From Asterochloris sp. CNOR1 (Eukaryota > Chlorophyta > Trebouxiophyceae > Trebouxiales > Trebouxiaceae): 64,000 nt of DNA. The DNA lies in NCBI GenBank assembly GCA_963969365.1, contig OZ017747.1, forward strand, positions 3,038,001 to 3,102,000, given 5' to 3'. The translations under genes were made by a program, and so were the position numbers. This document shows, piece after piece, positions 42,501 to 54,999 of this stretch. Numbering within the stretch: the first letter of the stretch is position 1; the number at the start of each line of letters is the position of its first letter. The notes beneath the pieces are model-generated. The model was not told the DNA's origin. It ran no database searches and saw only the letters and a list, made by a program, of their open reading frames with translations.

Positions 42501-44699
42501 GCCGACAGGCCGCCGTTGCAGCCACCTCAAGGAAGCTGGCCTAATGAGTATGGGGTGCAGGACGTGCAGGTCTGCCGGCTGGCCACCAGCAGGCCACCAG
42601 CATGCAGTGCTGCACCTTGCGCGCTGGAGGACATGAGTACAATGATGCCACTGACTCATGTGATTCGCAGTTCAGCCAGAAGCATATTTCACTCACGCTG
42701 CGGTCAGGTGGTCTGCCCTCACCTGCTGTGTGGCGGCAGGGCCCTCCCAGCCACCCCGGCTGATGGCAGGGTCAGCTGCTGCCTCCTCCAGCCCCTGAGC
42801 CCCAGGGTGGCGCAGCTGTGCGGCCTGTGCCAGCTGGTCAGCGTCCTGCCCATTGTCAAACAGGTCCTCCTCCTCCTCAGCATCGCTGTGCACCTCGTCA
42901 AGGGTGTGGTCTGCAGGCAGGTGGTGGCAGTGACGGCAGGTGACCTGCTTTCAAGGGAGCGCATGCACCATAGATGATCAGGCACTGACGTGGACAGCGG
43001 GACTGTTTGAGCCGTCCAGGGGCCGTGCTGCAGGAGCTGCAGGACCTGACAGTGCGCCAGGTAATCACCAGCTGCTGACTGCGCCTGTAAACCTCTTGGC
43101 ACTCACGGCCCACCAAGCCCCATCCTAGAAAAGACAGCAGACTAGGCAAAGTCATGGGCTGTGCTGGAGCAGTGACCCATCTTCACGGCGCCCTCTGGCT
43201 GTGGACAAGGAGGCCACAAGAGCGAAGCAGCATCCGCTACCACGCGGTCTCACAAATAGGGATGGCAGCTGACCTGCTGCCTGGTCGGCAATGTCCTGCC
43301 ACTTGATCTCGACATCCAGGTCGAGCAGGTGCCCGACGACCGCGGACTGCAGCCCGTTGCGCAGGCTGTCTGCCGCCTTGCTCTGCGCCAGCTGCAGCAC
43401 TGCTCGCAGGTAGAGGCAGTGCAGGCCGCGGGGCTGGGCCTTGTTGGGCAGGCGGTCTGCGATGATGGGCAGCAACCCCCGCGGGGCAGTGGGCACCAGC
43501 ATGAGCACCTGCACAGACACGGCGATACCAGCTGCATGGAGCTCCTGTGGCAGCCTGGACAGAGCACCAATGTTGCCAAAGAGGGATGGGCCACTGCATG
43601 GTGCCGCATGACGCCTCGGCGAGATCCTGAACAGCCTGCCCGCTTGGCCATCCATGCAGCTCAGCCCGGCAGGCCACAGCATCCCAGAGTCCCTGGCCCT
43701 GCTGCGCGCAGCCCTGCTGTGCAGGCTTGGCTGCTGAGGCTTTCAAGAGGCATGACATGCCTGCCCGAGCAGTGGCAACGTGTTCACCCAGGGCCCCACC
43801 TTCTGTAGCGCCTGCAGGACCCCGTCCTGCACCTGCTCCTGCCCAAGCGCAGGGGCCCAGGGGTGCCCACGCTCGGGCCCCTCCTCTGCCGCCTGCCATT
43901 GCTGGGAGCGGGGTGCCGGGAGCAGGCTGCTGACCAGCATCTGCAGGACCTGCTCCACCAGGCGTGTGTTGGCCACAGCCATGGCTGTTGCCACCTTCAG
44001 CGTAGCCAGCCTCAGGTCCTGCAGGCAGACTCGAGGCTGTGGGTGCTGTCAGATGAGGTCTTGCGCCTTCTGTGCTGCTGTGCTTCTGGGCAAGGAGTAC
44101 AGCGTGCACGACCTGGCACAAGGCCCCTTGCTGCAGGTAGACGTAGCATGGCAACAGACGGAAGTCTCTCAAGCTGGTACTTGAGACATGAACCTTGTAG
44201 CAAGTGCATATCTTTGCTGTGCAGACACAGGGCAAGAAGTGAAGCAGGCAGCAGAGCATGCACGGTCTGGCAACATGCCAAGACAATGCTGGCACGGCAG
44301 GATCACCTGAGTGGACTCCCAGATGGGCATCGACAGCAGCAGTGACACCAGCGCCTTGTGCTGCTGCTCGTGCAGCAGGGAAACGTGGGCCACGCAGGCT
44401 GACAGCACCTTGGCCAGGTGATCTGCATCTTTGCCATTTGCTGCGCTGCCAGGGCGCAGCAACGCGTTACGCATCTGTGAGAGCTCGCCAAGCCACCTAC
44501 AGCGAAAAGGGGCTGTGATGGAACAGCTCCGCTTCAGTTTGCAGTCTCTCACTAGTCGACATGCTGCCCACCTTTTGTACAGGCCTGAAGCATCCTCTGG
44601 GCCAGTGGTCAAGGCCATGTGCACATAGTGCTTGAGTAGCCAGTCAGACTCCATACCAGGTTTGCCTGAAGAGGAAGGAGACATCAGTGATGACTGCAT
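39532..44699 (-). CDS. RRN3: RRN3/TIF-IA, RNA polymerase I initiation factor
   Basis: RRN3 bridges RNA polymerase I to the rDNA promoter complex in the nucleolus. The ATG at 44699 opens MQSSLMSPSSSGKPGMESDW. Exons then give WLGELSQMRNALLRPGSAAN, LSACVAHVSLLHEQQHKALV, LMLVPTAPRGLLPIIADRLP, GLHCLYLRAVLQLAQSKAAD, and VVGHLLDLDVEIKWQDIADQ. Next is the acidic loop HSDAEEEEDLFDNGQDADQL, then QADRLDSLMEQTLAHLQWRC, SKFTQFLLFYLAKQ, FIQLLLDRIQDPSTAPISRT, SAAYLASFLARATFVPRS, LNPLDFCAPSVAKEFTEQVT, and PLEMLFPLDPYLLRRSAKLL. This reproduces the HEAT-repeat order of RRN3, including the acidic insert, and the closing FPLDPYLL motif. The C-terminal exons are Ser/Asp-rich (near 39830-40069) and then basic, ending GTPIAS. 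Convergent with kinesin-9. Confidence 0.93.
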
Positions 44700-45137
44700 C
44701 TGCAAAAGTTCAGCCTGGAGGTACAAGCTCCTCGGTAACCTGGCTGTTCAAGAGCTTGCCCAGCCATCTGTACCACTGCACAGCAGCCTTGCGTGCCCCT
44801 GCTAATATTCTGACGGCAGCAAACGAGGCTGGAGGCAAGCCAGATCAAAGTTGCCTTGGAGGCTTGGAATCTAAATCCAATATAAGGAGCAATTGCTTTG
44901 CAAGGGTGAACTGCCTCCCGCTGGCAGCAACCCCGACCTGGCCATGCCTTCTATCACTTTCATGCAGAAATAGCAAAGGCAATCATGCCAGGCCTCTGAC
45001 TGAGGTCTGAAACTCCTTCAACGCGCTACCTATGAAGATTCAGCCCCGCATTAGCTCTGCATGACAGACGGCGCCTGCTTGTGTCATTGAGCCTGTGACG
45101 GAAACTGGCGCGCAGCACCAGCCTCAGACATACAGTC
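44700..45137. other. Region upstream of RRN3
   Basis: This should contain the RRN3 promoter. No exon or repeat was recognised here. Confidence 0.4.
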
Positions 45138-45899
45138 ATGAAGGCTGGCAATTCAGATCTGCGACTTGCCAGAGGGCATGCAAAGCTGACGCCTACTCGA
45201 GCCATGACATGCCCAGAAGCAGTAGCAGCATTAGGTTGCCTGGCCACCTTGCAATGGGCAGGGGCGCATGGGGTGAGTGTGACAGAAGCTCATGCACAGC
45301 AGCAGCTGGAGGAGGGCATCTGGCTGTGCTGCAGGTTGGTTGCCTGGATTGCCGGTGCTGGTGCAGCAGCAGCTTGGGGAGGACAGCAGGTGCTGTGCTG
45401 CAGTGGGATCGGGAGAAGGTGTGTCTTTGGAGGGTCAACACATTGGGCGCAGCAGCAGCAGCAGGTCACCTGGATCAGCTGCGCTGGGCATCACAGCATT
45501 TTTGCCAACGATGTGACCCTGTCAAGGTGTCACAATGTTGTTGCAAGTCCCTGCACTTCTGCCACCAACCAGGTCTGTGTGAGGGGTGATACGACATGAA
45601 CAGGGTGCATGCCCTGCTGAGGCGTGCCTTCTCGCGCCGTGGCGCCAGCCAAACCCCCAATGGTGTGGTCAATGACATTGTGGACCCTGCCTGTGGCATC
45701 CTCAGCAATGGCTGACAGCAGATGCCTGTGACACTCATACAAGGGCCTAGATAGCCTGCATGCAACACTCATAATGACGTGCTCTGCCGCTGCAGAGCTT
45801 CCTACCCAGCACAGTCGAGTGCACTATGTAGGCTTACAATGCGTTCAGGCACTGCGTACACATCTTCAGCGCTTCAACAGTGACACAGTGCTGAAATAG
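45138..45899 (+). CDS. Weakly supported hypothetical gene
   Basis: Not recognised. Three open pieces lie here on plus: an uninterrupted frame from an ATG at 45138 to 45599 beginning MKAGNSDLRLARGHAK and rich in Ala, Gly and Gln; a short frame from about 45598 reading MNRVHALLRRAFSRRGAS and then NGVVNDIVDPACG; and a piece after an acceptor-like ctgctgcag near 45795 reading ELPTQHSRVHYVGLQCVQAL and ending SDTVLK with TAG near 45898. The basic start of the second piece could be an organelle-targeting sequence. The joins between the pieces were not proven, and some or all may be chance frames. The main argument for a gene is the 1.3-kb space between RRN3 and the next gene. Confidence 0.2.
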
Positions 45900-45984
45900 C
45901 CTTGGGCGATGTGCGCTTGAGAGCTGATTGTTGCTGCAAATACTGTTTATTTAACCAGAAATTGACAAGTTGGGTGCAAAATGC

Positions 45985-48023
45985 TCAGATGTTCAAAGTA
46001 GCAGGTTGGGGCTGGAAAGCCACCGGCTGCACTATGCACCTGCCTTCAGGCTTGGTGCTGCATCCTTTTGCGACTGGCTGCAGGTAGATGACACAGCGCT
46101 CCTTGTCACAGACTTCAAGGAGCTTGTTGGTGATGTTTCTTTCTTTCCTAAACACCTCCCGCCATGACTGCTGCCCCTCTGCGACACGCAGGGCTTGCTC
46201 TGTCAAGCGCTCTGCCTCCTGCAGCAGCAAGTCCAGAGCAAAAGAGTACTGAGGCCATGGCTGCCTTCGCAGCAACCAGATGGCCAATGCTGTGCTACAT
46301 GAGATATTTCACCTGCAGGTCTGCGCAGGCCAGTCCTGCCTGCTCCTCTTTGAGGCGCTGTGTGGCCAGTGCCCGCTGCATCCGGATCTCGTGCAGTGTT
46401 GAGCTCAGAGCCAAAAACCTGCGCAGGCGCTCAGCAATCGCCTGGTGGTCCTTCACCGTGTCTCTGAGCCCAGCAGCTGCTGTCTCAAACAGATCTGCGG
46501 CACATGCCATGGAGTAGGCCTCTCAGATGGTCTGCTGCACCAACAGGCTGCATGAGAGAACAGGGACAGCTCCTGCTGTGCCCTTCGCTGCAGGGGCTCA
46601 TTGCATGGAGAGACAGGGACAGCACCTGCTGCACCTCCCAATGTGCATGCTCTACGTGTGAGAAGACAGCGTGGGGTCACCTGCTGTGCCCTTGTGCAAA
46701 GTGGCAAGCACGCCTGCTCCCGAGCCTTTGACCTCTGCTCTGTGCGCTGCCACGGCCTGGGCCTCAGCCAACGCAAGCTGGGACAGCGCTGCAGCCACCC
46801 CTGGTCTAAGCTCCAGCGGCCTGCAAGCAGACAGCCCTGCTTTCCTTGGCAGCTGCGCCTTTTGGGCAGGAATGCTTGCCAGCCAAGATGCCACAGCCCT
46901 CGATGAACCTGTGCATTTCATGAGGGCATCTGCCCCACATCCGCTGCAGACTGCTGTGCAACATGTGAGCAGATGCCTGCTGCCCTGCGCAGTGCAGGGG
47001 TTGCACTTGCCCCTCTTCTGTTGCTGCCTGCTCTGCAACATGGGCATAAATGCCTGCTGCCCGTTTGTAGAAGGCTGCAGCCTTAACAAGGTCGTCAGCA
47101 TGGGCTTCAAGCTCCTCTCGATCCAGCTTGTGGAAGTCAGCCAGGGCAGCATAGCCCTGCTGGCAGAGGACGGCAGCACAAAGCAGTGCGACCTGCAGGC
47201 AGCCCCACATCCAGTCCGCCATTGATGGCGGCTGCAGCAAGCTGCTTACAGAAGGGAGCTGCGCAACCACATGCAGGCCTGCAAGTCGCATGTGCTGCCA
47301 TCATGTGGGGCAATGAGCTTCCTCACCATGCACTGTTCGGGCTGCAGACCCTTGAGGCAGTGGGCACAGTGCGGGCTGGAGCTGGCTGGGGACGTCCAGA
47401 AGAACTCAAGCAGGTGTGCATTGTGGTCCTCCTCAAACACAGACTGCATGCATGGCATGGCAGGCTCAGACGCAGGTGAGCAGGCAAGGACAGCGACCCA
47501 AAGTCATGGGGACGCAGCGTGCCAGCTGCATCATTGGCAGGTGACGACTGCAAGGCGCAACTGCATGCACTTGCCTTGTCTGCAAAGCTAGCCAGCAGAG
47601 ACTGGTAGCGTGACAGCCTGCATCAGCACAGGTCTGGGTGAGGGTGAGCAGGCCAGACCATCCCAGCGTGCTGCACAGACGGCAGGCGCATGGACTGCTC
47701 CAAGAAGGCACGCTGATCGCAATTGTGGTTCACCAGTTGAACTGCTCAATAAGCGATCTCCTGCCCTGGGTAGTCCCCTCCTCTCTGGCACTGCTCATCT
47801 CACGCAGAGACTCCAGCATCAGGGCGTCACTGCTGCTGAGCTGGATGCAGTTGAATGAAAACAGCTGTGTTTTGGCATAGTTGTACAGATCTGTATATTC
47901 CAGCAGTGTTCTGGGGCCCTCCCCCTGTCCCACATCTGCGCCACTCTGCCACCCCTGCACGATTTGCTGAGCCTGCCTTGAGACGTGCCCGGATACGTCC
48001 TGCAGGAGCTTCCCCAGGTCCAT
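45985..48023 (-). CDS. Probable BRO1-domain protein
   Basis: BRO1 domains (ALIX, BROX and plant relatives) bind ESCRT-III CHMP4/SNF7 proteins at endosomes. The ATG at 48023 opens MDLGKLLQDVSGHVSRQAQQ, then LLEYTDLYNYAKTQLFSFNC and SSDALMLESLREMSSAREEG. A later exon has DFHKLDREELEAHADDLVKA and AAFYKRAAGIYAHVAEQ, followed by LRPGVAAALSQLALAEAQAV with AHRAEVKG. That pattern, a helix followed by L..LALAEAQ and further amphipathic helices, is typical of BRO1 TPR-like repeats. The last exons read SFALDLLLQEAERLTEQALR and NKLLEVCDKERCVIYLQPV, like the BRO1 ending where an acidic stretch precedes IY.QPV. The assignment is from local patterns only; another TPR-like helical protein is possible. Confidence 0.62.
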
Positions 48024-48744
48024 GCCCACCAGGATGAGTGATCAAGGCTGGTCCATTCGCCTGCTAACGAGCATGAGTGGCATGCATGTTGCCAAGAAAG
48101 CACAATCTAATTTCTATTGAGCTCAGAGGGCTCTGACTGTGAGATCAGCCTGCCTTTTCCACTGCAATACCAGAAGGAACTCACAGAACAGACCAAGAAG
48201 CAGGTTGGTGACAGCGGACACAGCTAGTCCTGGACGCCACTTTGCTGGCCGGGACTGGTCCCTGTTTAATCCAGCTTGTGGTTGCAGGCCTGGCTGCTGG
48301 GGGGCAGCCATGGCATGCAGGGCTCATGACATTCCCAGCTGTCTGCTTGCAGGCTGCCGAGCCCCAGGCTGCACCTGTAGTAGAGCCATACGGAGGGGAA
48401 CGGGGCAGCCTTGCAAAGTGAGCCAAAGGAGTGCTCTGCACCCCACTGCATATGCCGGCTCGCGATCACTCGGCATTCGGGCTTCTGCAAGAACAGGCAT
48501 GCACTGAAGAGCTTGCTCGACCCCACGGGTGCGGCAGAGGCCGACCAGCCTGGCAGGTTGGCCTCCTCACCCAACTTAGTTGCCCATGGGCTGTCACTTT
48601 CATGTGTGGTGGGATCTTGGTGTGTGTTTGTGATTGCAGGACAAAGCCCTTGGTGTTTGACAGAAGTGTGCTCGGGGTCCCATGAGCAGCACTCATGGCT
48701 GTGTACACCCTGCGTGCAGGCAGGCGGGCTGGATCAGCTGGTCC
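48024..48744. other. Divergent region between the BRO1-type and Gln-rich genes
   Basis: This holds the promoters of both genes. An acceptor-like cgtgcag near 48720 suggests that the Gln-rich gene has a 5' untranslated exon in this interval. No other feature was recognised. Confidence 0.4.
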
Positions 48745-51700
48745 ATGGCTGCTGCTACCTCTGATGGCCTATTCAGCAGCTCTGCGGGAGGTGGCAACAT
48801 GTCAGAGCAGCTCAGCTTCCTCTCCCAGATTTGGCAGGACAAGAAGCCTGCACCAGCCCAGGGCGGTCCCCAAGGGCCCCCGGCACTGGAAGCCTTGCTT
48901 GAACCTGCCGGACAGCGCAGCCAAAGTGTGGGGGTGGGGCACCCAGGCGGCCATGGCCTGGATCGCACGCCTTCAGCGGCCGCCAGCCTAGCCCTGCCTG
49001 TACAGGACGGATCTCTAATGCATGCGCCCTCTGCGGGCCTGGGACGCCCTGGCGGGCCCCTGTCAGCCTCAGACGCCATCCTGAATGCCAAGCTGGCTAA
49101 TGCTGCTGGCACGGACGGTGCAGGGGGTGGGCGGCTGCTGCCGCAGTCAAGCCTGATGCGGCCTGACTGGAGCGTGCCAGGGGGCGGCAGCTTTGATGGG
49201 CTGACCAAAAGGGGCACCACCCCGCCACCGCACCCTGGCACCTTTGGCGGACAGCAGGGAGCGCAGAATATGCTGCTGCAGCAGCAGCAGCAGCGCCTGG
49301 CCAGCTACAACCTGCCCCGCGTCAGCACCCCAGCCGGGCAGGGCAATATGATGCAGGTTAGCAGCTGTCCATGGATGCATGCCACTTTTGAGGCTACTGC
49401 TTACCAGCATCTCTGCAACCAGCATTTTGTTACACTCTGTTAGTCTTCGGGGCCAAAATATCCCCAGCTACAGCTGAGCATGTTGAGCTGCCCCTGAGGA
49501 CACCATTCATCCTGCTGCAGGGCCAGCCTGGAGGCACCCAGCCAGGTAGTGGCACTGGTCGTGCGTTTCTAGGGACATCCATGCACACCAGCTTTGGCAT
49601 TTGTATGCCTCAACAGCCAGGTACTGGCTGTGATATGACATCTGGCCTGCCAAGACATGGTGGAACCCCTGGGCAGCTGGTCTGGTCACCATGTGCTGCT
49701 TCTGCAGCTGAGTTGGCATGCCTGGGCTTCACCACTGCGCTGCATGCCAGGTTGAGCTTTGTGTGTTGCTGCAGCTTCTTTCTTGTGTTCTGCCTGCAGG
49801 CCAGGTTGACACCCGCAACTGGAACAGGACCTCTGCTCCCATGACGCCCAACTATGCTACCCTGGCAGCTGCGCAGGCAGCACAGGCTGCAGCCACCAAT
49901 GCTGCCCTTGCCATTGCTCGCCAGCAGCAGCAGACCCAGCATCAGCCCACAGGTGGGCATGCTCCTGAGCCAGCATGGGCACCAGAAGTTTTGGAAGGTG
50001 GCGCGATGCACAGAGTACTGGTTCTCTTCTTGCAATCGCAAGTGCTGCGGCCTCTGCAAGCGGCCAAACAGCAGACTGCTGAAGTGGATTTTGTGACTGC
50101 AGGAAACTCAACCTACTGGCAGGGGACAAATGTCTCAGCGGGGCACCAGATTGGGTCCCTGCCCCTGCAGCAGCAGCAGCTGGCTGGGAGCAGCTTGCAG
50201 GGTCAGCTGGGAGTCGGGCTCAATGACAGCGGGCGGTTCCCTTCCCAGGTGAGGATTGAGCTGCCAGACCATTGAGGGAGTGAAGAAGGGGTCTTGACTG
50301 ACAGGCTGGGCAAGGAGGGGGAAGAGAGTGAGGGTGCAGCTTGATGAGATTTGCAGCATATCCAAGCTGCGGCAGCATCAAGGATTGCAGCCCCTTTCTC
50401 TGCAGGCGCCCCACGTGCCGTCTGGGCAGCAGCAGCAGCTGCCCCTGCACCTCCAGCTGGGTGGCACTCTTCATCAGGGGCTGAGCGGCAGCCTGAGCAA
50501 TCCAGCAGCCAACCTGCCAGGGTCTGGGTACCAGAGTGGGGCAGTCGGCAGCGGGGCTGCCTACACCCCTGGCATGGGCAACCAGCAGGCAGGCTTACGG
50601 CGCCCTGATGCCCAGAACGCGGCCAACCAGCATGCAGTAGCTGCAGCCGCCCAGGCAGCCGCTCAAGCTGCCCTGCTGAAGCGCAGTGCCAGCCTGCCTG
50701 CTCCCCTGCAGGGCTTGCTGCTGCGTAATGGGCAGATGGGTGCCCCGCAGGGCGGGCCTGGGCTGGGCCAGCCATTGCCGGGCGGTTTCGACATCCAGGA
50801 CATTGACCTGTCAGGTGCGGTGACTCCCTGCTTGGCTGCTTCCTGCTTTTTGCCTCTTCTGGACAACAAGTGTGTTTTGCAGAGGTATGATGGAGAAGCT
50901 TGGTTGCCGCTCACCCTGTGAGTCTATCTGCCCAGACTACCAAGCGCAACTGGTCCAGGGTGCTGCTCAGCTTCGTCCATCACTGGGTCTGTGGTGCTCT
51001 CCTGGGGACCTCGCACCTGCTTGAGAAGGACTCCATCCTGCACTGCAGGTCTGACACCAGCGCAGCTTCAAATGCTGATCTCAAGCCCGGCAGAGCAGGT
51101 GTGGCGGCTGGCAGCCCAGATGGGCGTGATCAAGCGCAATTCGCCCCAGGGCGGGCAGCAGGTGAGCATTGACCAGCCAGAGTGCCTTCATGTCCGTGGT
51201 GGCCGCACGTCCTTGTGACTGCGCCACTGACAACATTGTGTTGAGTGTGGACACAGATGAAAATGACCCAGCCATGGAATGTACAGCAGGTGAAGTATAG
51301 AGCTGCTCACAGTCTTTTGCCACCTCACCCTTGCTTTGCAGGGTGGCGGCGGTGGCAACGCCAGTCAGGCCAACTACATCAATGCGATGGCCCACCTTCA
51401 CCAGCTGCATGGCCACAATCAGGCCCCCAAGCCAGGCCTGGGCGGCCCAGAGCTGAACCGAGGGGGCTTTGGCCTGGACGGTCTGGCTGCTCAAGGCGTT
51501 GCCAACAGCCTCGGCCAGGGCCCCAGCCCTGTGCCAGGGGTGGGCAATGGCATGGGTAACAGCGCCCCTGGCAGCTATGGGCTGGGGCAGCAGCAGCAGC
51601 CTGGGCCGCAGCTGGGCGTCAACAACCTCAATGTGCTGTCAGCAGCGGCCCAGCAGCGCACTCTGCAACAGATCCAGCGCCAGCAGCTGCAACAGCAGCA

Positions 51701-54073
51701 GCAGGCACAACTGCAGAAGCTCAACCTGCAGCAGCTACTGCAACGCCAGCAGCAGCAGCAGGCGGTGGCCCAGCAGATGACGGCGCAGGAGGGCAGCGCC
51801 GAACGCATCCTGTCGGAGCTGGGCAAGACTCTGGCCCGCATGGGGATCTCAGTGGACGCCGCAGTCAATGCTGGCCTGCTTGGCGGCCTGAGCGTGCCGG
51901 ACCTCACCACGCTGCTGAGCTCCCACGCGGGGGAGACCCAGCGCATGCAAGCTGCGGGGGTCCAGCCCCAGCCACAGATGGCTGCCCAGCTGTTCGGGCC
52001 CTCTGGCGCTGCCCAGCTGCAGAGCAGCAATGCGGCGCTGCAGGGGGGCTCAACCAATCTGGCTGGGGGCGTGGGCGGCGGCAACATGCAGGTCCCCTTG
52101 CACAGCCAGCAGCAGCAGGGGCAGGGGCAGCAGCTCGGGGGCCACCTGGGAGCCCAACTGCAGGCCATGAGCCTGGGCCAGCAGCAGGTGCTGCTTGAGC
52201 AGCAGGTGCTGCCCGAGCAGCAGGGCGGTCCCCAGGTGGGGCAGCTGCAGCAGCAGCGGCAGGGCCCCCCGCAGATGGGGGGCCTGAGCGCCAGCCTGCA
52301 GGGGCAGCAAGGACAGGCGCCCCACTGCCAGGGGCTGCCGCAGGACACGGTCGCGGGCACGAGGGACCCCATCGACAGGGTTGCCAGCAGCCCTGATGTG
52401 GGGCGCCCAGGCAGCACGGCACACAGCTTTGAGGCCGCATCTGTGGTGGTGAGCATGTGCCAGCTGTACACTCTGAGAACTCAGGCAACCTGTGTCACCA
52501 TCAGGGGGCAGTCTGCCTGTCTGCTACAGCCTGAAACCTGAGTGCTCCGCGAGTGCCAGGGGCTGTGTAACACATCGTACTTAGCTGCTTGAACTGCAGC
52601 AGCTGATGGTCATCGTAAACGCAAGTGCCTGACATCTGCTTTCTCAGCGCAGCAACCATCTGCTGTTTCACGTGCAGCAACGCCCCAACACTGTGCACCC
52701 TTCGCACGTGCACAGCGTAGACAGCCTTGAGGGTCACAGGCTCAGCGCAGAGGCAGAGGACCTGCTGCACCAAATGAAGGCCAGTGGGCAGCTGCCGCCA
52801 GACTTCCAGCAGAGGTCTACCTCAGCCTTTCCCACCAAAGATCTGACTGCAGACCCTGGCAGCGTGCCTGGCAGCCTGGGTGCCCAGAGCAGGGCTTCAC
52901 CGCAAGGAGACGGTAAGCAGGCGCTGCTGGGTAGCTGGCTGCTGCACCTTTGGGCCTGTCCTCCTTGCAAGGCTCCCGACTACAAGCCTCTGCTTTGCTG
53001 TCCTCTGTTGCTGCACGTGGGTGCTCCATTTCATGCACTTTACCTTGCTCTACACTGAAGTGCATTGCCTCCTTGCATGTTTCAGATGAGCAGGGCAGTC
53101 AAGAAGGTCTCCTGCTGCTGGCCTGCGTGGCCCAGCTCAAGGTGCATTGCAGTGTACTTTGACTGATCCTGTCCTTGCTGATGCAAGTCTGTTCCTGCTG
53201 TCTGCTGAGCCGCTGCTGCTGGCTGCAGGACGCGCCATGCACCAGCAGGGTGCCTCACAAGCAGATGGTTATGACTTCTTTGGCAACATGGATTCCAGCA
53301 CAGACCATGTGCTGGAGGTGGGATCAGCTCACTCAGGCAGCACGCCCAAAGCAGGTCAGTGCTAGAGAACAGCTGCTAATCACAGTCTCAGCTCTTACTT
53401 TGAAGTCTGCCAGAATAGCACTCTCTTCGGTGCTCTGGGTCTGTGGTGGGGCAGCATGCCCAGTACCAGGCTGTAGCCCGCCCTGTCTGTTCACCTGCCA
53501 TGTGTCAGTTGTGTTTTGCTTAAGCTGCTGCCCAGCTGGCCTGCTTTGCTACCAATGCAGCATACTGTCTGCTGGTTGCAAGGTACCTGGTGTAACCTCT
53601 ACTTCTGCACAGCTTGTGCCTGCCATACTCTCTGGTTCTGTGGCCTGCTATTCGCATTGAGGCAAAGCCACATCTGTATGTCTGTTGTTGGAAGCTGTTG
53701 TGGGTCAATGTGCTGGCACAAGAAGCTGTTGCGGGTCCCATGTGCAGACACTCCAGTGCTGTCCAGTCTGTGCATGTCCTCATGCTGCTGCCTGACACCT
53801 GCGCCTTTGCTTTGTCCTGCAGGCGCAGCTGAGGTGCGCAAGTCTGAGCCAGGCATCAGCATGGCCGGACCCATCCCAGCAGCAAGGAACGGCGCAGGCA
53901 TGGACCAGGGGCCAGGGCAGCCTGCTGCACGGCTTGCCCAACCAGATACAACCACCCCAACACCCGCAACAGCAACAGCCGCCAGTGGGCATGAGGAGGA
54001 TGCTGGTGTCCCCACTGACGAAGAGATCATCATGCAACACCTGTCAGGACTTGACCTGGGCCCTGGATTTTGA
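48745..54073 (+). CDS. Unidentified Gln-rich, mostly disordered protein
   Basis: Not recognised. The ATG at 48745 opens MAAATSDGLFSSSAGGGNMS and then EQLSFLSQIWQDKKPAPA. Later exons are low complexity: Gly/Pro/Ser first, then Ala/Gln, with Gln runs near 49274-49294, 49921-49933, 51587-51600 and 51690-51765. Two segments look folded: TPAQLQMLISSPAEQVWRLA followed by AQMGVIKRN (near 51058-51140), and SAERILSELGKTLARMGISV followed by AAVNAGLLGGLSVPDLTTLL (51795-51915). The last exon near 53822-54073 reads EDAGVPTDEEIIMQHLSGLD and ends LGPGF. Joins between 52450 and 53820 are uncertain. Composition suggests a transcription or RNA-granule protein. It could also be two genes, but the phases mostly agree across the span. 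Confidence 0.6.
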
Positions 54074-54999
54074 CATGCAAACACCCCTCAGTCGTCTGTG
54101 TCAGGCTGGGCTGGCGCGAGGCTGCTGCTCTCTTGGCAGCCGTTTGGAGCACACCGCCCTCCAGACAGCCCCCACATGCTCCCAAGGAAGGCCCCAGCGG
54201 TGCCTGGCGCCTTCGCAACAGAACCTCAAAGATTGCAATGCATTGTCGCAAATTGTGCGCAGCTCAGAAATCTGGATCATTTCATTCCCTGTGCTGCAAG
54301 CCCGTTCTGGTAGAACTGTAGGCAGCTTTGCTCCCCTGGTCAGGCTGGCTTGGATCATGCAGAGAACCCCAAGCAGAAGTACTTGCTCAGGCTTGGCCTG
54401 GCATAGGATGGGCACTCCATCCAGGCTCTCCCCCCTCCTGAACCAATCACATTCCTATTTCATTGCTGCTGAGTTTTGTTGCACTCCTTTCCGGCGCAGG
54501 GCAGCTCTGCACAAGGGTTGGCGCTTGCGTGCATGGTCCTCAGACGAAGTTCAGAACATGACCATGCCATGATTCCCAATCTCAGCCCGTATGCAACATT
54601 CTTCAGACAGCTTTGTTGCTGCAAGTAATTTGCTGTGATGGGGCAGGAGTCATTCCTCAGTTCACCAATGCTGACTTCTTGACTTTGCTGTCGATAGGAT
54701 GCATATCTGTGCTGTGATGCATCTGCAACTGATTGGGGCTAGCTCGTGCCGCCTTCACCTTACCCTGGGCGGCTGCCATGATCTTCTGAAGTTGCTTTAC
54801 ATCAACAATAACCTCTGCCCATTTGTCTCACAGCACTGATCCATTGTATATACCTTTTTGAAGTGAGTGATTTGCTGCTAAAAGGGGCAGGGACAGGGAC
54901 AGTTGAACTTCAGGTTGCATCTTTTGAGCTGCCGGTAAATACAGCTGGGCTTACCAGGCACCCATCACAGATCAGTTTGTGGATTGTGTTCAGATGGAC
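54074..54999. other. Presumed 3' untranslated and intergenic region
   Basis: A long frame overlaps here to 54572 but has chance-like composition. The stretch from about 54600 to 54900 is AT-richer than its neighbours. No gene, repeat or RNA was recognised. Confidence 0.35.

Noticed and set aside
43237-44295. Minus-strand 352-codon open frame across RRN3
   Set aside because: It runs through RRN3 exons in a different frame and through introns. RRN3 explains the interval better.
51575-52471. Long minus-strand open frame rich in Cys, Trp and Pro
   Set aside because: It is the mirror of the CAG-rich exon of the Gln-rich gene. Composition is that of complemented CAG repeats.
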